This document shows positions 47,841 to 56,233 of a DNA stretch of 64,000 nt, one piece after another (within the stretch, counting starts at the first letter, position 1; each line of letters begins with the position of its first letter). The stretch is from assembly GCF_014648355.1 (NCBI RefSeq), contig NZ_BMQY01000007.1, positions 148,486 to 212,485 of the forward strand, in the 5' to 3' direction. The translations under genes were made by a program, and so were the position numbers. Origin of the DNA: Couchioplanes azureus (GTDB taxonomy: Bacteria > Actinomycetota > Actinomycetes > Mycobacteriales > Micromonosporaceae). The notes below the pieces were generated by a model that saw only the letters and a program-made list of their open reading frames with translations, was not told where the DNA came from and did no database searches.

Positions 47841-48175
47841 CGGTTCTCCTCCTCCGAGCGAACATCGCGACACCCCACCTCCGAGGGTATGGAACGGGCC
47901 GTGCCCGCGATGGATCTTCGGGAATCAGCAGGAGACGGAGCGCGGCAAGACCCGGCCCAGATCTTGCGCTGGACCTGAGCTTGCCGTTTAACCTCCGGCT
48001 TCAACCAAGAGTCGCCGCGGACCAGTCCGCTGCGTCATCGAGGGCGACTACGGTGAGTGCCGGGCGATCGCGCCGGTGTGGGTGGCGACGAGCCAAGACA
48101 GCGCGTTGTCTGCGGCATGTGAGTGCGTTCCAACCTCGGCGGAGCTTCCGACGCTCGATAAGTCATGCTCGTGGT
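47841..48175. other. Gap without a clear gene
   Basis: 335 bp lie between the divergent starts of the chemoreceptor and the hypothetical gene at 48176. No open frame here has the residue composition of a gene. I saw no strong dyad; promoters for both flanking genes are presumably inside. Confidence 0.4.
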
Positions 48176-48571
48176 GTGGATGTGATCTACGTGAGCATCG
48201 AAGGCGAGCGAGAGGTACTTGCTCTGCATCGGTTCCTTTTCGAGGCGAAGCTGGAAGACCCCGGCAGCATCTACGCCGGCAGTCCGTACGTCGCGTCCAT
48301 CCAACGCCGCCTGGCGGACGCGCTCGAAGCCGCCGATCCGGGCTCCGGATGGGCGAGATGGCGGGCAGCGGAAGGGCACGAGGAACGAGTCGGCATCGTT
48401 CGACGTCACCTCTCGACCGCGGGCCATTGGTGGAACGACTTGAACCGCGCAGAACGCGAGACCTATGTGAGAGACATCCTGGCACCGCTGAACCTATCGG
48501 CAGATCTACTTGCCGAACTCACCGCGACACACGGCGAATCGTCGCCGCGCGGTGATGCCGCTGCGCCCTAA
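48176..48571 (+). CDS. Hypothetical protein, 131 aa
   Basis: The family is not recognised. The protein reads MDVIYVSIEGEREVLALHRF, then FEAKLEDPGSIYAGSPYV, QRRLADALEAADPGSGWARW and HLSTAGHWWNDLNRAERETY. It is helical and acidic, with Trp residues clustered in the middle. The start is uncertain between GTG 48176 and GTG 48182, and neither has a clear ribosome site. It opens the accessory zone of small genes. Confidence 0.55.
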   Translation: MDVIYVSIEGEREVLALHRFLFEAKLEDPGSIYAGSPYVASIQRRLADALEAADPGSGWARWRAAEGHEERVGIVRRHLSTAGHWWNDLNRAERETYVRDILAPLNLSADLLAELTATHGESSPRGDAAAP

Positions 48572-48671
48572 GCGGGCCTGGTTGATGGCGGCGGAGACAA
48601 GCATCAGCTGGATCGAGTCTCGTCGACCAGCCGACGCGAGCTCGGCGGCAGATCAGCGCACGCGGTAACCG

Positions 48672-49058
48672 GTGGCCGTGGACCGGGCATTGGACGATCA
48701 TGTGTCGGTGGAGAACATCGAGACGGTGTTGTTGTGGCGACCGACCGGCCCAGAGGAGCTGGCGCTGGTGGAGGCTTCGGGTTGGCGTGCCTGGCCACCG
48801 CGCCTGCCGGACCAGCCGATCTTCTACCCGGTGCTGAACGAGGAGTACGCCACCATGATTGCCCGGGACTGGAACGTCCCGGCGTCCGGGGTGGGGTATG
48901 TGACCCGATTCGAGGTTCGCCGCTCCTTCCTCGACCGGTACGAGGTGCATCAGGCCGGCGGTCGCACGATCCTGGAGTATTGGATCCCCGCCGAAGATCT
49001 GGACGAACTCAACGCCAATATCGTCGGCTCGATCGCCGTCGTCGCCGAGTACCGCTGA
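48672..49058 (+). CDS. Conserved hypothetical protein with a DUF-type alpha/beta fold
   Basis: The 128-residue frame contains ETVLLWRPTGPEELALVEA, SGWRAWPPRLPDQPIFYPVL, NEEYATMIARDWNVPASGVG and TRFEVRRSFLDRYEVHQAGG. I recall very similar Streptomyces proteins annotated as ADP-ribosylation/crystallin J1-like, but the function is unproven. The start could also be the GTG at 48708 (VENIETVLLW), which is nearer the conserved block. A strong terminator hairpin follows the stop by 13 bp, so it is probably the last gene of its transcript. Confidence 0.7.
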   Translation: MAVDRALDDHVSVENIETVLLWRPTGPEELALVEASGWRAWPPRLPDQPIFYPVLNEEYATMIARDWNVPASGVGYVTRFEVRRSFLDRYEVHQAGGRTILEYWIPAEDLDELNANIVGSIAVVAEYR

Positions 49059-49071
49059 GCCGTCGCCGCCG

Positions 49072-49102
49072 TACTGCCGATCAGATCCGCTGATCGGCAG
49101 TA
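49072..49102 (+). terminator. Strong terminator hairpin
   Basis: TACTGCCGATCA pairs perfectly with TGATCGGCAGTA around a 7-base loop, 13 bp after the stop at 49058. The 12-bp stem is very stable. No long U-tract follows, which is usual in this GC range. Confidence 0.7.
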
Positions 49103-49194
49103 TGGAACCGAATCCCAGTGAGCGACCGCGCTGACACAGCGGCAGATCCGGATATTCGATCGAGGCGTTGTAGACAACCGGGCATCATCGTGCG

Positions 49195-49569
49195 ATGACT
49201 GACCGTAAGTCGGCGATCGTCCTCGTCGACGATCTCCGCTCATTCGTTGACGGCCGTCCAGCCGAGGTAGCTCGCACAAGCTCAGCTGGAGTGGAGCTGC
49301 TCGACCGTCACCGGAGCCACCGTCTCGATGAACTCTGGCTCGATCATGATCTGGGCGACGATGACACCATTTGGCCGGTCGTGGAAGTCCTTGAACGCGC
49401 TGCCTTCGAGGGCCGGCCTTTCGATGTCGGTGTGGTCATCATTCACTCGGCCAATCCCGCGGGCGCTACGAAGATGGCGCAGGCCCTCCGGCGTTGGAAC
49501 TATCCGGTCCGCGTCGCGTCAGGTGACCCCGCGGTGGGTTACCTCGACGGAATCGACTCCGCTGGATGA
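49195..49569 (+). CDS. cREC (cyclic-phosphate-type) receiver domain protein
   Basis: The 124-residue protein resembles the cREC family, receiver-like domains described in RNA-repair and conflict systems. AIVLVDDLRSFVDGRPAEV holds the paired acids, DELWLDHDLGDDDTIWP the central LDHDLG motif, and VVIIHSANPAGATKMAQAL the HSANP motif that marks the group. Because of the HSANP motif it is not a phospho-receiver of an ordinary two-component system. It sits among hypothetical genes and 1 kb from a P-loop kinase, so a role in nucleic-acid end processing is possible but unproven. Confidence 0.75.
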   Translation: MTDRKSAIVLVDDLRSFVDGRPAEVARTSSAGVELLDRHRSHRLDELWLDHDLGDDDTIWPVVEVLERAAFEGRPFDVGVVIIHSANPAGATKMAQALRRWNYPVRVASGDPAVGYLDGIDSAG

Positions 49570-49658
49570 CCTGACGTAACCCATCGACCAGAAGGCCGCT
49601 CCGCGGCAAAATTTGCGTGTCCGGCTTCCGTCGCACCTACTGACGGTCCGGGACGGCC

Positions 49659-50069
49659 TCAGAACCAAGTCCAGGGGTGAGCAAGCCGCCACAGACGCCC
49701 ACGCCAGCGTGCACGCCGAGGGTGTAAGAAGACCTCGATATCCTCCAGCGCGTTGCCGGCATTTCCCCTGACGTGGGGTCTGGCACGCGCCTGCCGAAGT
49801 GCGGCGACTACACGGTCTTCGTCGAGCTGACCGTAAACCCTTGCCAAGTGCCCAAGGCACGTGGCAGCGAGCGCCTGCACCTGGCGGTCATCGTGATCTA
49901 GCAGAGTCAAGTAGAGATCTTGCGACTCCCTCCAGTCGCCGTCGCCGTATAACGCGCACCCCACCATGGCATCCAGCGCGCCGCTGACGTCATCGCTATC
50001 CAGAGCCATCCGCACCTCAGCTGGCGTGGCCGGCGGAGGGTAGTGAAAGGTGTGGTGCTGATGGCTCAT
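49659..50069 (-). CDS. HEAT-like helical protein, probable immunity-type
   Basis: This 136-residue protein carries a short alpha-helical repeat region (SDDVSGALDAMVGCALYGDG, DRQVQALAATCLGHLARVYG, RVVAALRQARARPHVRGN), typical of HEAT/ARM folds. The C-terminus ends GRLWRLAHPWTWF. I recall similar proteins in actinomycetes of unknown role; their presence in polymorphic toxin or defence islands is common. The start is taken at ATG 50069; a start six codons upstream (MIKNVP), behind GAGGGC, is equally possible. Confidence 0.65.
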   Translation of the reverse strand: MSHQHHTFHYPPPATPAEVRMALDSDDVSGALDAMVGCALYGDGDWRESQDLYLTLLDHDDRQVQALAATCLGHLARVYGQLDEDRVVAALRQARARPHVRGNAGNALEDIEVFLHPRRARWRGRLWRLAHPWTWF

Positions 50070-50223
50070 GGGCACATTCTTGATCATATCGCCCTCAGCG
50101 AACATCCGCTCTTCGGCAAGAGTTCGCGTCGGCAAGCCGGAGGCGAGCACACGAAGCGTGACCCTGGTGCAGGCAGTTGGCGCGCACCCTCGGCGGCAAA
50201 TCCGCGTGTTGATCAAAGGCTCC

Positions 50224-50772
50224 CTACCTCAAGTCGAGGCGCGGCAACGTCGGCCAGCGTTCGCTCGCCCATTGCGGCCAGCTCTCGAAACCGGTCGGCG
50301 GCGGAGGGAGCGGCTCATAGGCCAGCTCCTGCTCGGTCGGCGGCTGAAATAGTGCCAAGAATCGATCATGATCCGCGTCCGTCATCGGGAACGTCGACTC
50401 CGGGCTCTCGCGCCACCGACGACTGGCTCGCCTCCGACGTTCCGGCTCCGCGACTCTGACATACCTCAGCTCGAAGGTGGCCCCAGCGATCTCCGCGATC
50501 GACCGGATTGCGTAGCGTTCGTCGCGCGCCCAGCATCCGAAGTCCAGAACGACAGAGGCTCCACTGCGAACCACCTCGTGTGCGGTCCAAATTATCCTGC
50601 CCTCCAGGATGTCGCGCCGGCCCTCCGCTTCGCCGTTCCCGAACAGTGGTGCCATCCAGTCATCGGGAGTCAGCCGCAGGATCCGCCGATCAGCCGCGAC
50701 CTGCTGGGCGAGCGTCGTCTTTCCCGAGCCGGGCAGGCCGGCAGTTAGCAAGAGGCTGGGTCGGAGAGACAC
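50224..50772 (-). CDS. P-loop kinase/AAA-type ATP-binding protein
   Basis: The 182-residue protein has a Walker A motif (LLTAGLPGSGKTTLAQQV), a strand pair VVLDFGCWARDERYAIRS that may carry a catalytic Asp, and an Arg-rich lid (AEPERRRRASRRWRESPE). It resembles small kinases of COG0645, a group that includes chloramphenicol or nucleic-acid kinases and zeta-like proteins. No toxin-antitoxin partner is evident. A GTG start at 50772 is used. The substrate (antibiotic, nucleotide or polynucleotide) cannot be judged here. Confidence 0.78.
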   Translation of the reverse strand: MSLRPSLLLTAGLPGSGKTTLAQQVAADRRILRLTPDDWMAPLFGNGEAEGRRDILEGRIIWTAHEVVRSGASVVLDFGCWARDERYAIRSIAEIAGATFELRYVRVAEPERRRRASRRWRESPESTFPMTDADHDRFLALFQPPTEQELAYEPLPPPPTGFESWPQWASERWPTLPRLDLR

Positions 50773-50918
50773 GCGGTCATGATCTCGCTTCCTTACCTAA
50801 CCGGACAGCGATTTACCGTCTCGTCGGCATCGTCGAGTCCACTCTTCTCGGCACGAGCGGGTGTTCCACGGACGTAAGCTACGGTGGGGGGCGCGCACGA
50901 TCGGCAAGATGGAGCGTG

Positions 50919-51185
50919 CTACTCGTACCCGGTCGCGGCCCGAACGATCTCGGCAAACAAGCGCCAAGAGGCTTGCTCCTGAGCAGGCTCCGACGCTTCT
51001 ACGGCCCGGGCACCGGCGAAGGCCGACAGCCCGTCGAGGAAACGGTCCAGGGTGCCGTTCTCCCACTCGGCCTCTCCCGTAGACCGGAAGTCAGCAAGCA
51101 CAGCCGAGAGGAAGCGGGCGAACTCATCGCGCGTCCCGACGTTGCTCGGGTCAACGTCGGCGTGCCGTCCAGTCTCGTGGTTCAC
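50919..51185 (-). CDS. DUF7660-like small protein
   Basis: The predicted 88-residue protein contains GTRDEFARFLSAVLADFRST, EAEWENGTLDRFLDGLSAFA and WRLFAEIVRAATGYE. The WEN-TLD block and the C-terminal Tyr-Glu match a small family I recall as DUF7660. The start is not sharp; GTG 51185 gives VNHETGRHAD, and an ATG at 51269 would add 28 residues of poor quality. It probably works as an immunity or accessory protein; this is speculation. Confidence 0.55.
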   Translation of the reverse strand: MNHETGRHADVDPSNVGTRDEFARFLSAVLADFRSTGEAEWENGTLDRFLDGLSAFAGARAVEASEPAQEQASWRLFAEIVRAATGYE

Positions 51186-51300
51186 TGCACCATGGTGCAC
51201 GAGGCGGCCGGCGACTACATGTTCATCGGGCCGCGCCCTACCGGCGGCATGAAAGTAAGCAGGTAGCACCTCGGCCGCCGGCGAGTGCAGCTCAACCAGG

Positions 51301-51849
51301 TCAGCCGGGGAAGGCCGTCCGCCGCTCAGGATGCCAGTCCACCGATTCGACCGCCGCGAGGTCAGTGAAGACCAGGACGGACTCGTCCAGGCGAACGAGG
51401 CGCAATCGATCGCCGCCCACCTCGTACGCTTCGCCAGCCATCAGCACTACAGGCCGACCTCTGACGCGGAGGACCACCTCGGCCACGACGCCTTCGTCGA
51501 GCACCACGGAGACCTCCTCGATCTCACCAGTCGGCAACATCGACAGATCTCGCAGGCGGTAGATGCCCGTCCACTCCGCTGATAGGTAGTCGGCATTCGC
51601 GCCCATTCGCAGACCGCAGACATCGTCGTCCTGATACGTGTGCACCGTCAGGAGAGGTCCATCGCCGAACCCGACCCCAACAATCAGCATTTGCAGACAG
51701 GATATAGCGGGGTCCTCGAACTGCGGACCACCACCGTCGGGAGCTTCATCACGCAGCGCCATCTCGACACCCGACCACGACGTCACGTGCCGACCGCGCA
51801 ATCGATCGAACTCGTCGATGCAAGCCACCAGCCAATTGTCACGCGCCAC
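51301..51849 (-). CDS. Hypothetical protein, 182 aa
   Basis: The protein is not recognised as a named family. It starts (GTG) VARDNWLVACIDEFDRLRGR and includes GPQFEDPAISCLQMLIVGVG, LLTVHTYQDDDVCGLRMG and VEEVSVVLDEGVVAEVVL-like strand repeats (IEEVSVVLDEGVVAEVVLRV). The strand content and acidic surface recall the immunity proteins of polymorphic toxin systems. No toxin gene is adjacent, so it could be an orphan immunity gene. The IS256-type fragment begins 52 bp beyond its start. Confidence 0.6.
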   Translation of the reverse strand: MARDNWLVACIDEFDRLRGRHVTSWSGVEMALRDEAPDGGGPQFEDPAISCLQMLIVGVGFGDGPLLTVHTYQDDDVCGLRMGANADYLSAEWTGIYRLRDLSMLPTGEIEEVSVVLDEGVVAEVVLRVRGRPVVLMAGEAYEVGGDRLRLVRLDESVLVFTDLAAVESVDWHPERRTAFPG

Positions 51850-51901
51850 GTCTCATTGTCACTGACGGTCCGGCCCGCGTGATCGCATCGGCACGCCGCG
51901 A

Positions 51902-52428
51902 GGGACTGTAAGAAATTCGGTGTAACTCCTGATCAAGGAGACACCTGATGATCGCGACGAGCGAGGCTGCCGTGGATACTTCCGCGGTGGCGAAGAAGAA
52001 GACTCCAGCGACCATGTCGGAGGGCGTGGACGCCGATTTGGTCGGTCGGCTGGTCGAGCAGGCCCGCGCAGCGGGCCTGCAGTTGACCGGTGAAGGCGGC
52101 CTGCTGCAGCAGCTGACCAAACGGGTGATCGAGGCCGCGTTGGACGGGGAGATCACCGACCACCTGGGCTATGAGAAACACGACCCGGCCGGTAAAGACG
52201 GCGGGAACTCCCGCAACGGGGCTCGGGCCAAGACGGTGCTGACCGATGTCGGCCCGGTCGAGGTCACCGTGCCACGCGACCGCGACGCCTCGTTCGAGCC
52301 GCAGATCGTCAAGAAGCGGCAGCGCCGGCTGACCGGCGTCGAGGACATGGTCCTGTCGCTGTCGGCGAAAGGCTTGACGACCGGGGAAATCAGCGCGCAT
52401 CTGGCCGAGGTGTATGGCGCGGTCATCA
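51902..52428 (+). mobile_element. IS256-family insertion sequence, left part only
   Basis: The left end looks like a terminal repeat: GGGACTGTAAGAAATTCGGT from 51902. It is followed by the transposase start. The right part, including most of the catalytic domain and the right repeat, is missing because the sequence changes abruptly into integrase DNA at about 52421-52430. No target-site duplication can therefore be checked. Confidence 0.75.
51948..52428 (+). pseudogene. Truncated IS256-type transposase
   Basis: About 160 of roughly 410 residues remain. The retained part reads LLQQLTKRVIEAALDGEITD, HLGYEKHDPAGKDGGNSRNG, VEVTVPRDRDASFEPQIVKK and MVLSLSAKGLTTGEISAHLA before ending in the junction. 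These blocks are diagnostic of the N-terminal half of the family. The catalytic DDE residues lie beyond the break, so the protein is inactive. AAGGAG precedes the ATG at 51948. Confidence 0.85.
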
Positions 52429-52429
52429 C

Positions 52430-52957
52430 TCGGTGGCCGTGTTCCTCACTGAGATTGTTGATGTTCGCGCCGCAGGCTTCGAAGATGCGCAGGCCGAGGA
52501 GGCCGAGCACGGCGATCAGCGCGAAGTCGTTGATGTTGGGCGACAACCGGGCAGCGGTGATCAGGGCTTCGAACTGCAGGTGTCCGAGCCCGAGGGTGGG
52601 TGACTCGGCAGGTACCGGTGGCCGACGGACGTAGTCGGCCGGCGAGTACGGCAGGATCTGGTCGATGACGCACGTCCGGTAGAAGCCGACCACCACCGAT
52701 AGCCGTCGCGAGACCGTGGAGGGCTGGTAGTAGCGGGTCTCCTGCAGCCAGCGCACGTACCGTTCAATGTCGGCCCGACCCATCCAGAGCGGGTCCAGGT
52801 CCTGGTCCGAGCACCACGTTAGGAAGATCTTGAGGTCGGAACCGGTATGCAGTCGGGACTGGCCTCGGTAGCGGCCGAGGTACGCGGCCACTGCCGCGCG
52901 CAGAGCGCGGCCGTCGGGAGTGATCGCAGCTTGCTCGGGACTATTGAAGGCAGGCAT
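52430..52957 (-). pseudogene. Truncated tyrosine recombinase/integrase
   Basis: The remaining 175 residues include the core-binding domain (AVAAYLGRYRGQSRLHTGSD, FLTWCSDQDLDPLWMGRADI, RYVRWLQETRYYQPSTVSRR) and the start of the catalytic domain (GLLGLRIFEACGANINNLSE), where the first catalytic Arg is visible. The protein is cut at GHRV by the head-on IS256-type fragment. The remaining catalytic His, Arg and Tyr would lie beyond and are lost. It is therefore non-functional but shows that a mobile element or integron-like gene once lay here. Confidence 0.85.
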
Positions 52958-53108
52958 AGCTCACGGTGCGTCACCACTGATGAAGACCGCCAGTGCCCGC
53001 GTTGCGGCAAATCCGGACGCCGGCAGCGCCCTTTGGGCGTTCGAGGTAGCTGGCTGATGTCGTCATACCGTAACTCCAGGCGGTAGCCTGGCGCGGCGGA
53101 GGCATGGC

Positions 53109-53849
53109 GTGGAGATCAGCACAACGGAATGGAAGACTGCGGGACGACGGCTGGTTGCTGCGGCCGGCAGTGTCGTGGGCACCCGGTATGACAAGAACTA
53201 CGACATTTTCTACGTAGATTCCCCGCGTCTGCTGGCAGTCGTGGCCGACGGAATGGGCGACGGGCCAGCGAGTTCCACCGCAGGGCGCACCGCCGTGGAC
53301 ACTTTCGTCCGGCACGTCGGGATCGGAAACGGCCCATCTACGTTGCGCAGGGCCGTCGCCGAAGTTCAAGGGGCGGTACGGGCTGCCGGCCGCGGCCTAC
53401 CTGATCTGACCGGATGCACGCTCACCGCCTTCGTTGGCGACTCCATTGACGAAGACGCGGCATGGCTGGTGCAGCTGGGTGATTCCCGGGCTTACCGCCT
53501 TCGCGATGGCCTGCTCGAACTTCTCACGGCTGACCATACGGCCGCATGGCTTGGCGTACTCAACGGCCAGTACACGCCGCAGTCTGCGCAGGGCCGATCC
53601 GCTCGCCGCCGGCTCACTCGATACGCCGGACACCCGCAAGCACCGGAGCCCGATGTCCTTAACGTGAGCCTTCGCCCAGGTGATCGAATCCTGCTGTGCA
53701 CTGACGGAGTAAGCGACACGGTCGGCGACCAGGACATCGCTAACGCTCTGGCAGGGACCAGCAACCCGGCCCGAGCGGTGGAGACGCTCCTCGGCCAGTC
53801 CGCAGGCGGCGACGACAACGCCACCGCAGTCCTCATACACGTCATGTAG
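53109..53849 (+). CDS. PP2C-family serine/threonine phosphatase
   Basis: This 246-residue protein shows the PP2C metal-binding motifs: LLAVVADGMGDGPASSTAGR, AAWLVQLGDSRAYRLRDG, LLCTDGVSDTVGDQDIANAL and GGDDNATAVLIHVM. It starts with a GTG at 53109. Such phosphatases reverse Ser/Thr kinases such as PknB, or in other systems regulate anti-sigma antagonists. No kinase neighbour is present. It is the first intact gene after the transposase/integrase junction. Confidence 0.9.
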   Translation: MEISTTEWKTAGRRLVAAAGSVVGTRYDKNYDIFYVDSPRLLAVVADGMGDGPASSTAGRTAVDTFVRHVGIGNGPSTLRRAVAEVQGAVRAAGRGLPDLTGCTLTAFVGDSIDEDAAWLVQLGDSRAYRLRDGLLELLTADHTAAWLGVLNGQYTPQSAQGRSARRRLTRYAGHPQAPEPDVLNVSLRPGDRILLCTDGVSDTVGDQDIANALAGTSNPARAVETLLGQSAGGDDNATAVLIHVM

Positions 53850-54100
53850 GCCAGGCCGCTCTTCAGCTCACACCGGGCTGACACGTGCTCGGCGGTAGAT
53901 CCGATTGTCGAACAGAGGCAGCCTCGACTACCGAGCCCGACATGCTCACGGCAGTCGGCGCGCCCGCACTGCGGCAGAGCAATACTCCGTCGCACGCGGG
54001 TTGGGCAGTCAGATGCAGTCCTCGGAAGCTTGGCGCTTTTGATTCCGGCGCAGAGGATAATCGCTGTTGCGGCCGAGTCCACGCAGGGGAGGTTCAAGGC

Positions 54101-54451
54101 ATGTCCATGACGTCGGGTGGCGCGCCCGGCTCGCACCTGGCTGCTGAGCTTGGCGCGATGGACAACAACATTTACGGCTTCATGCACAACGCCTCGGACC
54201 TGGAGTCGCTTGCGCGCACGTTTGCGCGGCTGGGATGGCAGGCTCGCAGGTCGGCAGAGGGCGAGTATGAGGTCGAATGCTGGTGGTGTCAGGTGAACCT
54301 CTTCGATTCCGGCGGGATGCCGAAGTTCGCCGGCGTGGTGGAGCCGACCCGCGTCGACGAGCTGGCGGACATCTTCCGCTCACTCGACGTTGACTATGAG
54401 ATTGAGCTGTATGACGTCGAAGGGGAGCTCGTCCGAAAAATTCTGCCTTGA
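54101..54451 (+). CDS. Hypothetical protein, 116 aa
   Basis: The family is not recognised by name. It contains MDNNIYGFMHNASDLESLAR, TFARLGWQARRSAEGEYEVE, WWCQVNLFDSGGMPKFAGVV and DVDYEIELYDVEGELVRKIL. The GGGGAGG site sits 8 bp before the ATG at 54101, and a GATAAT -10-like hexamer lies at 54056-54061. The acidic surface and strand-rich second half resemble immunity or SMI1-type proteins. It is not joined to the PP2C gene. Confidence 0.65.
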   Translation: MSMTSGGAPGSHLAAELGAMDNNIYGFMHNASDLESLARTFARLGWQARRSAEGEYEVECWWCQVNLFDSGGMPKFAGVVEPTRVDELADIFRSLDVDYEIELYDVEGELVRKILP

Positions 54452-54914
54452 GTACGGCAGCCGATTCGCCGAAAATCAGCGCGCACTCTCATCGGCAAAT
54501 CCGTGCACTCGTAGGGTCCCGCCGCCGAGCCGACTGACTGCGACCCAGCGTCATCCGGAGCGGCGGTCGGTTGCCAGCGGCGGCGCGGCCTTCGATGGTG
54601 TGCTGTTCGGCGGTGTGCCGGAGACAGCCACAATGAGGATCTGTTCGACCTCGCCAACACGACGCCGGGCGGGTCCGCGAGCGCCAAGAACGGCGTCGCG
54701 AAGATGTAGCTGCGGCAAGCGCACGTGTCGCCGCTGAATCTCGGGAAGCGGCCGTACCGGATCCGCCGGGATCGTTCGTCCGATCCCGGCGGGTCACGGA
54801 ATTCCCGTGGCGGCCCGGGTTGCGCACCACCCGCCTGAGCTCTGTCGCGTGCCGGGACGGCCGGACTCCGCGCGTCGGTCAGGCGCCGCTCGCGGTCGCC
54901 GGGCCGGACAGCGA
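54452..54914. other. 463-bp gap with a terminator-like hairpin
   Basis: No coherent gene is visible between the hypothetical gene and the minus-strand secreted protein. The only strong structure is the hairpin at 54763-54792. The rest has no clear repeats. Confidence 0.5.
54763..54792 (-). terminator. Strong inverted repeat, probable terminator
   Basis: CCGCCGGGATCG pairs with CGATCCCGGCGG around a 6-base loop, a perfect 12-bp stem. It lies about 120 bp after the stop of the secreted protein gene at 54915 and could end that transcript. It may also serve the gene ending at 54451 on the other side. Confidence 0.6.
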
Positions 54915-55304
54915 TCAGTAGGTCCTCACGGTGAGCGGGCTCGAGCTGACGTTCATGGCGTTGATGTCCAGTCCCGACCACCACCGTTCGATGCAGGTGG
55001 TCGTCCCCGGCCTGATCTCCATGAACTCGATGCTGCCGGCGGGACGTAGTTGCTGCACCCGCAGCAGGCCGTAACCGTCCCCGACGTTGGTGCCGCACAG
55101 CGTCGTCGTGGTCCATGGCCAGGTGGACAGCACCACGCTGTCGCTGAAGAACGGCAACGACACCGGTCCTTCGCCGACGACCGGGTGGGTGGGGACAGCC
55201 ACGGTTGCACCTTGTGCGTGACCGATACCGGGAGTTCCTCCGAGTACCGCCGCTGCGAGCGCCATGGCGACGACCGCGTGCCGGGTCGCTGGTCTCAGTC
55301 TCAT
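54915..55304 (-). CDS. Small secreted protein, 129 aa
   Basis: A signal peptide (MRLRPATRHAVVAMALAAAV followed by LGGTPGIGHAQG) precedes a mature part with VGEGPVSLPFFSDSVVLSTW, TTTTLCGTNVGDGYGLLRVQ and RPGTTTCIERWWSGLDINAM. Two cysteines could form one disulfide. I do not recognise the family. It lies just downstream of another secreted gene (55583-56233) on the same strand and may be co-regulated with it. CAGGAT precedes the ATG at 55304. Confidence 0.65.
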   Translation of the reverse strand: MRLRPATRHAVVAMALAAAVLGGTPGIGHAQGATVAVPTHPVVGEGPVSLPFFSDSVVLSTWPWTTTTLCGTNVGDGYGLLRVQQLRPAGSIEFMEIRPGTTTCIERWWSGLDINAMNVSSSPLTVRTY

Positions 55305-55582
55305 CGTTCGATCCTGTTCTCTGGTGGCCGTCAGGGCGGGCCCGGCCGGGCATACGATCCGCAGCCGGTCAGGACCGCCCCCGGAACAGCCGGTGAATGG
55401 GCGTCTGGTTCCTGGGCGACGAGCAGTCGTCCGAGGTCTGCCCCGTCCGGGGACGCGGCCTGCGACAGGAATGGCTCGACCGGGTGGGGAGTGCCCAGGT
55501 GACGGAAGCAACCATGTTCGCCATTGGCAATTCGTGGTTTTCTTCTACGTTTCGGGAAAACAGTTGCCTGCGGATGCCGGCG

Positions 55583-56233
55583 TCAGCAGTTTCGCCAGAC
55601 GAAGCGGTAGATCGTGCTGACCGAGGCGTCCGTGGAGTCCATGGTCATGATGCTGGTCGGCGTGCTCGACCGGCCGCTCACCCGGAGCTCGCTGTTGATG
55701 TTGATGTTCCGGATGGTGGAACAGGGGGCCCAGACGTAGGACTCGGCCCGGTGCGTCACGGTCCAGTTGTCGGTCTTGGGTCCGTTGAACGAGCGCTGCA
55801 CCTCTGCCGTGGACGTGTTCCCGGCGAAGTAGTAGGACGCCTTCTGCAGGCCGGTGGCGTACCGCTCCAACTGCATGAAGCCACGGTAGGTGACCTCGGC
55901 GATGGCGTAGGTGAAGCCCTGCGGCACCCGGGCCTCGACCGCGAGCTGGCAGTTCTTCCGGTTCTCGGCCGGGCTGACGCCGCCGCCCCCTTGGGCTATG
56001 TAGCTGCTGTACGTAACGGTGAATCCCTCGTTGTCGGCGAACGGTGCCACCGTCGTGGTGCCGAGCGGACAGCCCGAACCATTGGCGGTCACCAGGCGTA
56101 TGGTGATGCGCCCCGGAGGGGGATCTTGCAGCACAGAGCTGTTCGCAGCGGGCGCTCCGAGAGCCGGCAATCCTCCCACGAGGATCGACAGGGTCGCCCC
56201 CGTCACAAGCAGCGACTTCAGCAGTTTCGACAT
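55583..56233 (-). CDS. Secreted DUF4360 domain protein
   Basis: This 216-residue protein starts with a signal peptide (MSKLLKSLLVTGATLSILVG) and then matches DUF4360: RITIRLVTANGSGCPLGTTT, FTVTYSSYIAQGGGGVSPAE, NCQLAVEARVPQGFTYAIAE and RSFNGPKTDNWTVTHR. Cysteines at the start of the mature part, in the middle and near the C-terminus (TIYRFVWRNC) suggest disulfides. The family is found in fungi and actinomycetes; its function is unknown. GGAG precedes the ATG at 56233. Confidence 0.85.
   Translation of the reverse strand: MSKLLKSLLVTGATLSILVGGLPALGAPAANSSVLQDPPPGRITIRLVTANGSGCPLGTTTVAPFADNEGFTVTYSSYIAQGGGGVSPAENRKNCQLAVEARVPQGFTYAIAEVTYRGFMQLERYATGLQKASYYFAGNTSTAEVQRSFNGPKTDNWTVTHRAESYVWAPCSTIRNININSELRVSGRSSTPTSIMTMDSTDASVSTIYRFVWRNC

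Noticed and set aside
52958..53108. A zinc-ribbon protein (CPRCGKSGRRQ) after the integrase fragment
   Set aside because: The CxxC pair stands alone in a short frame that lacks a start and a second pair. It is probably chance.
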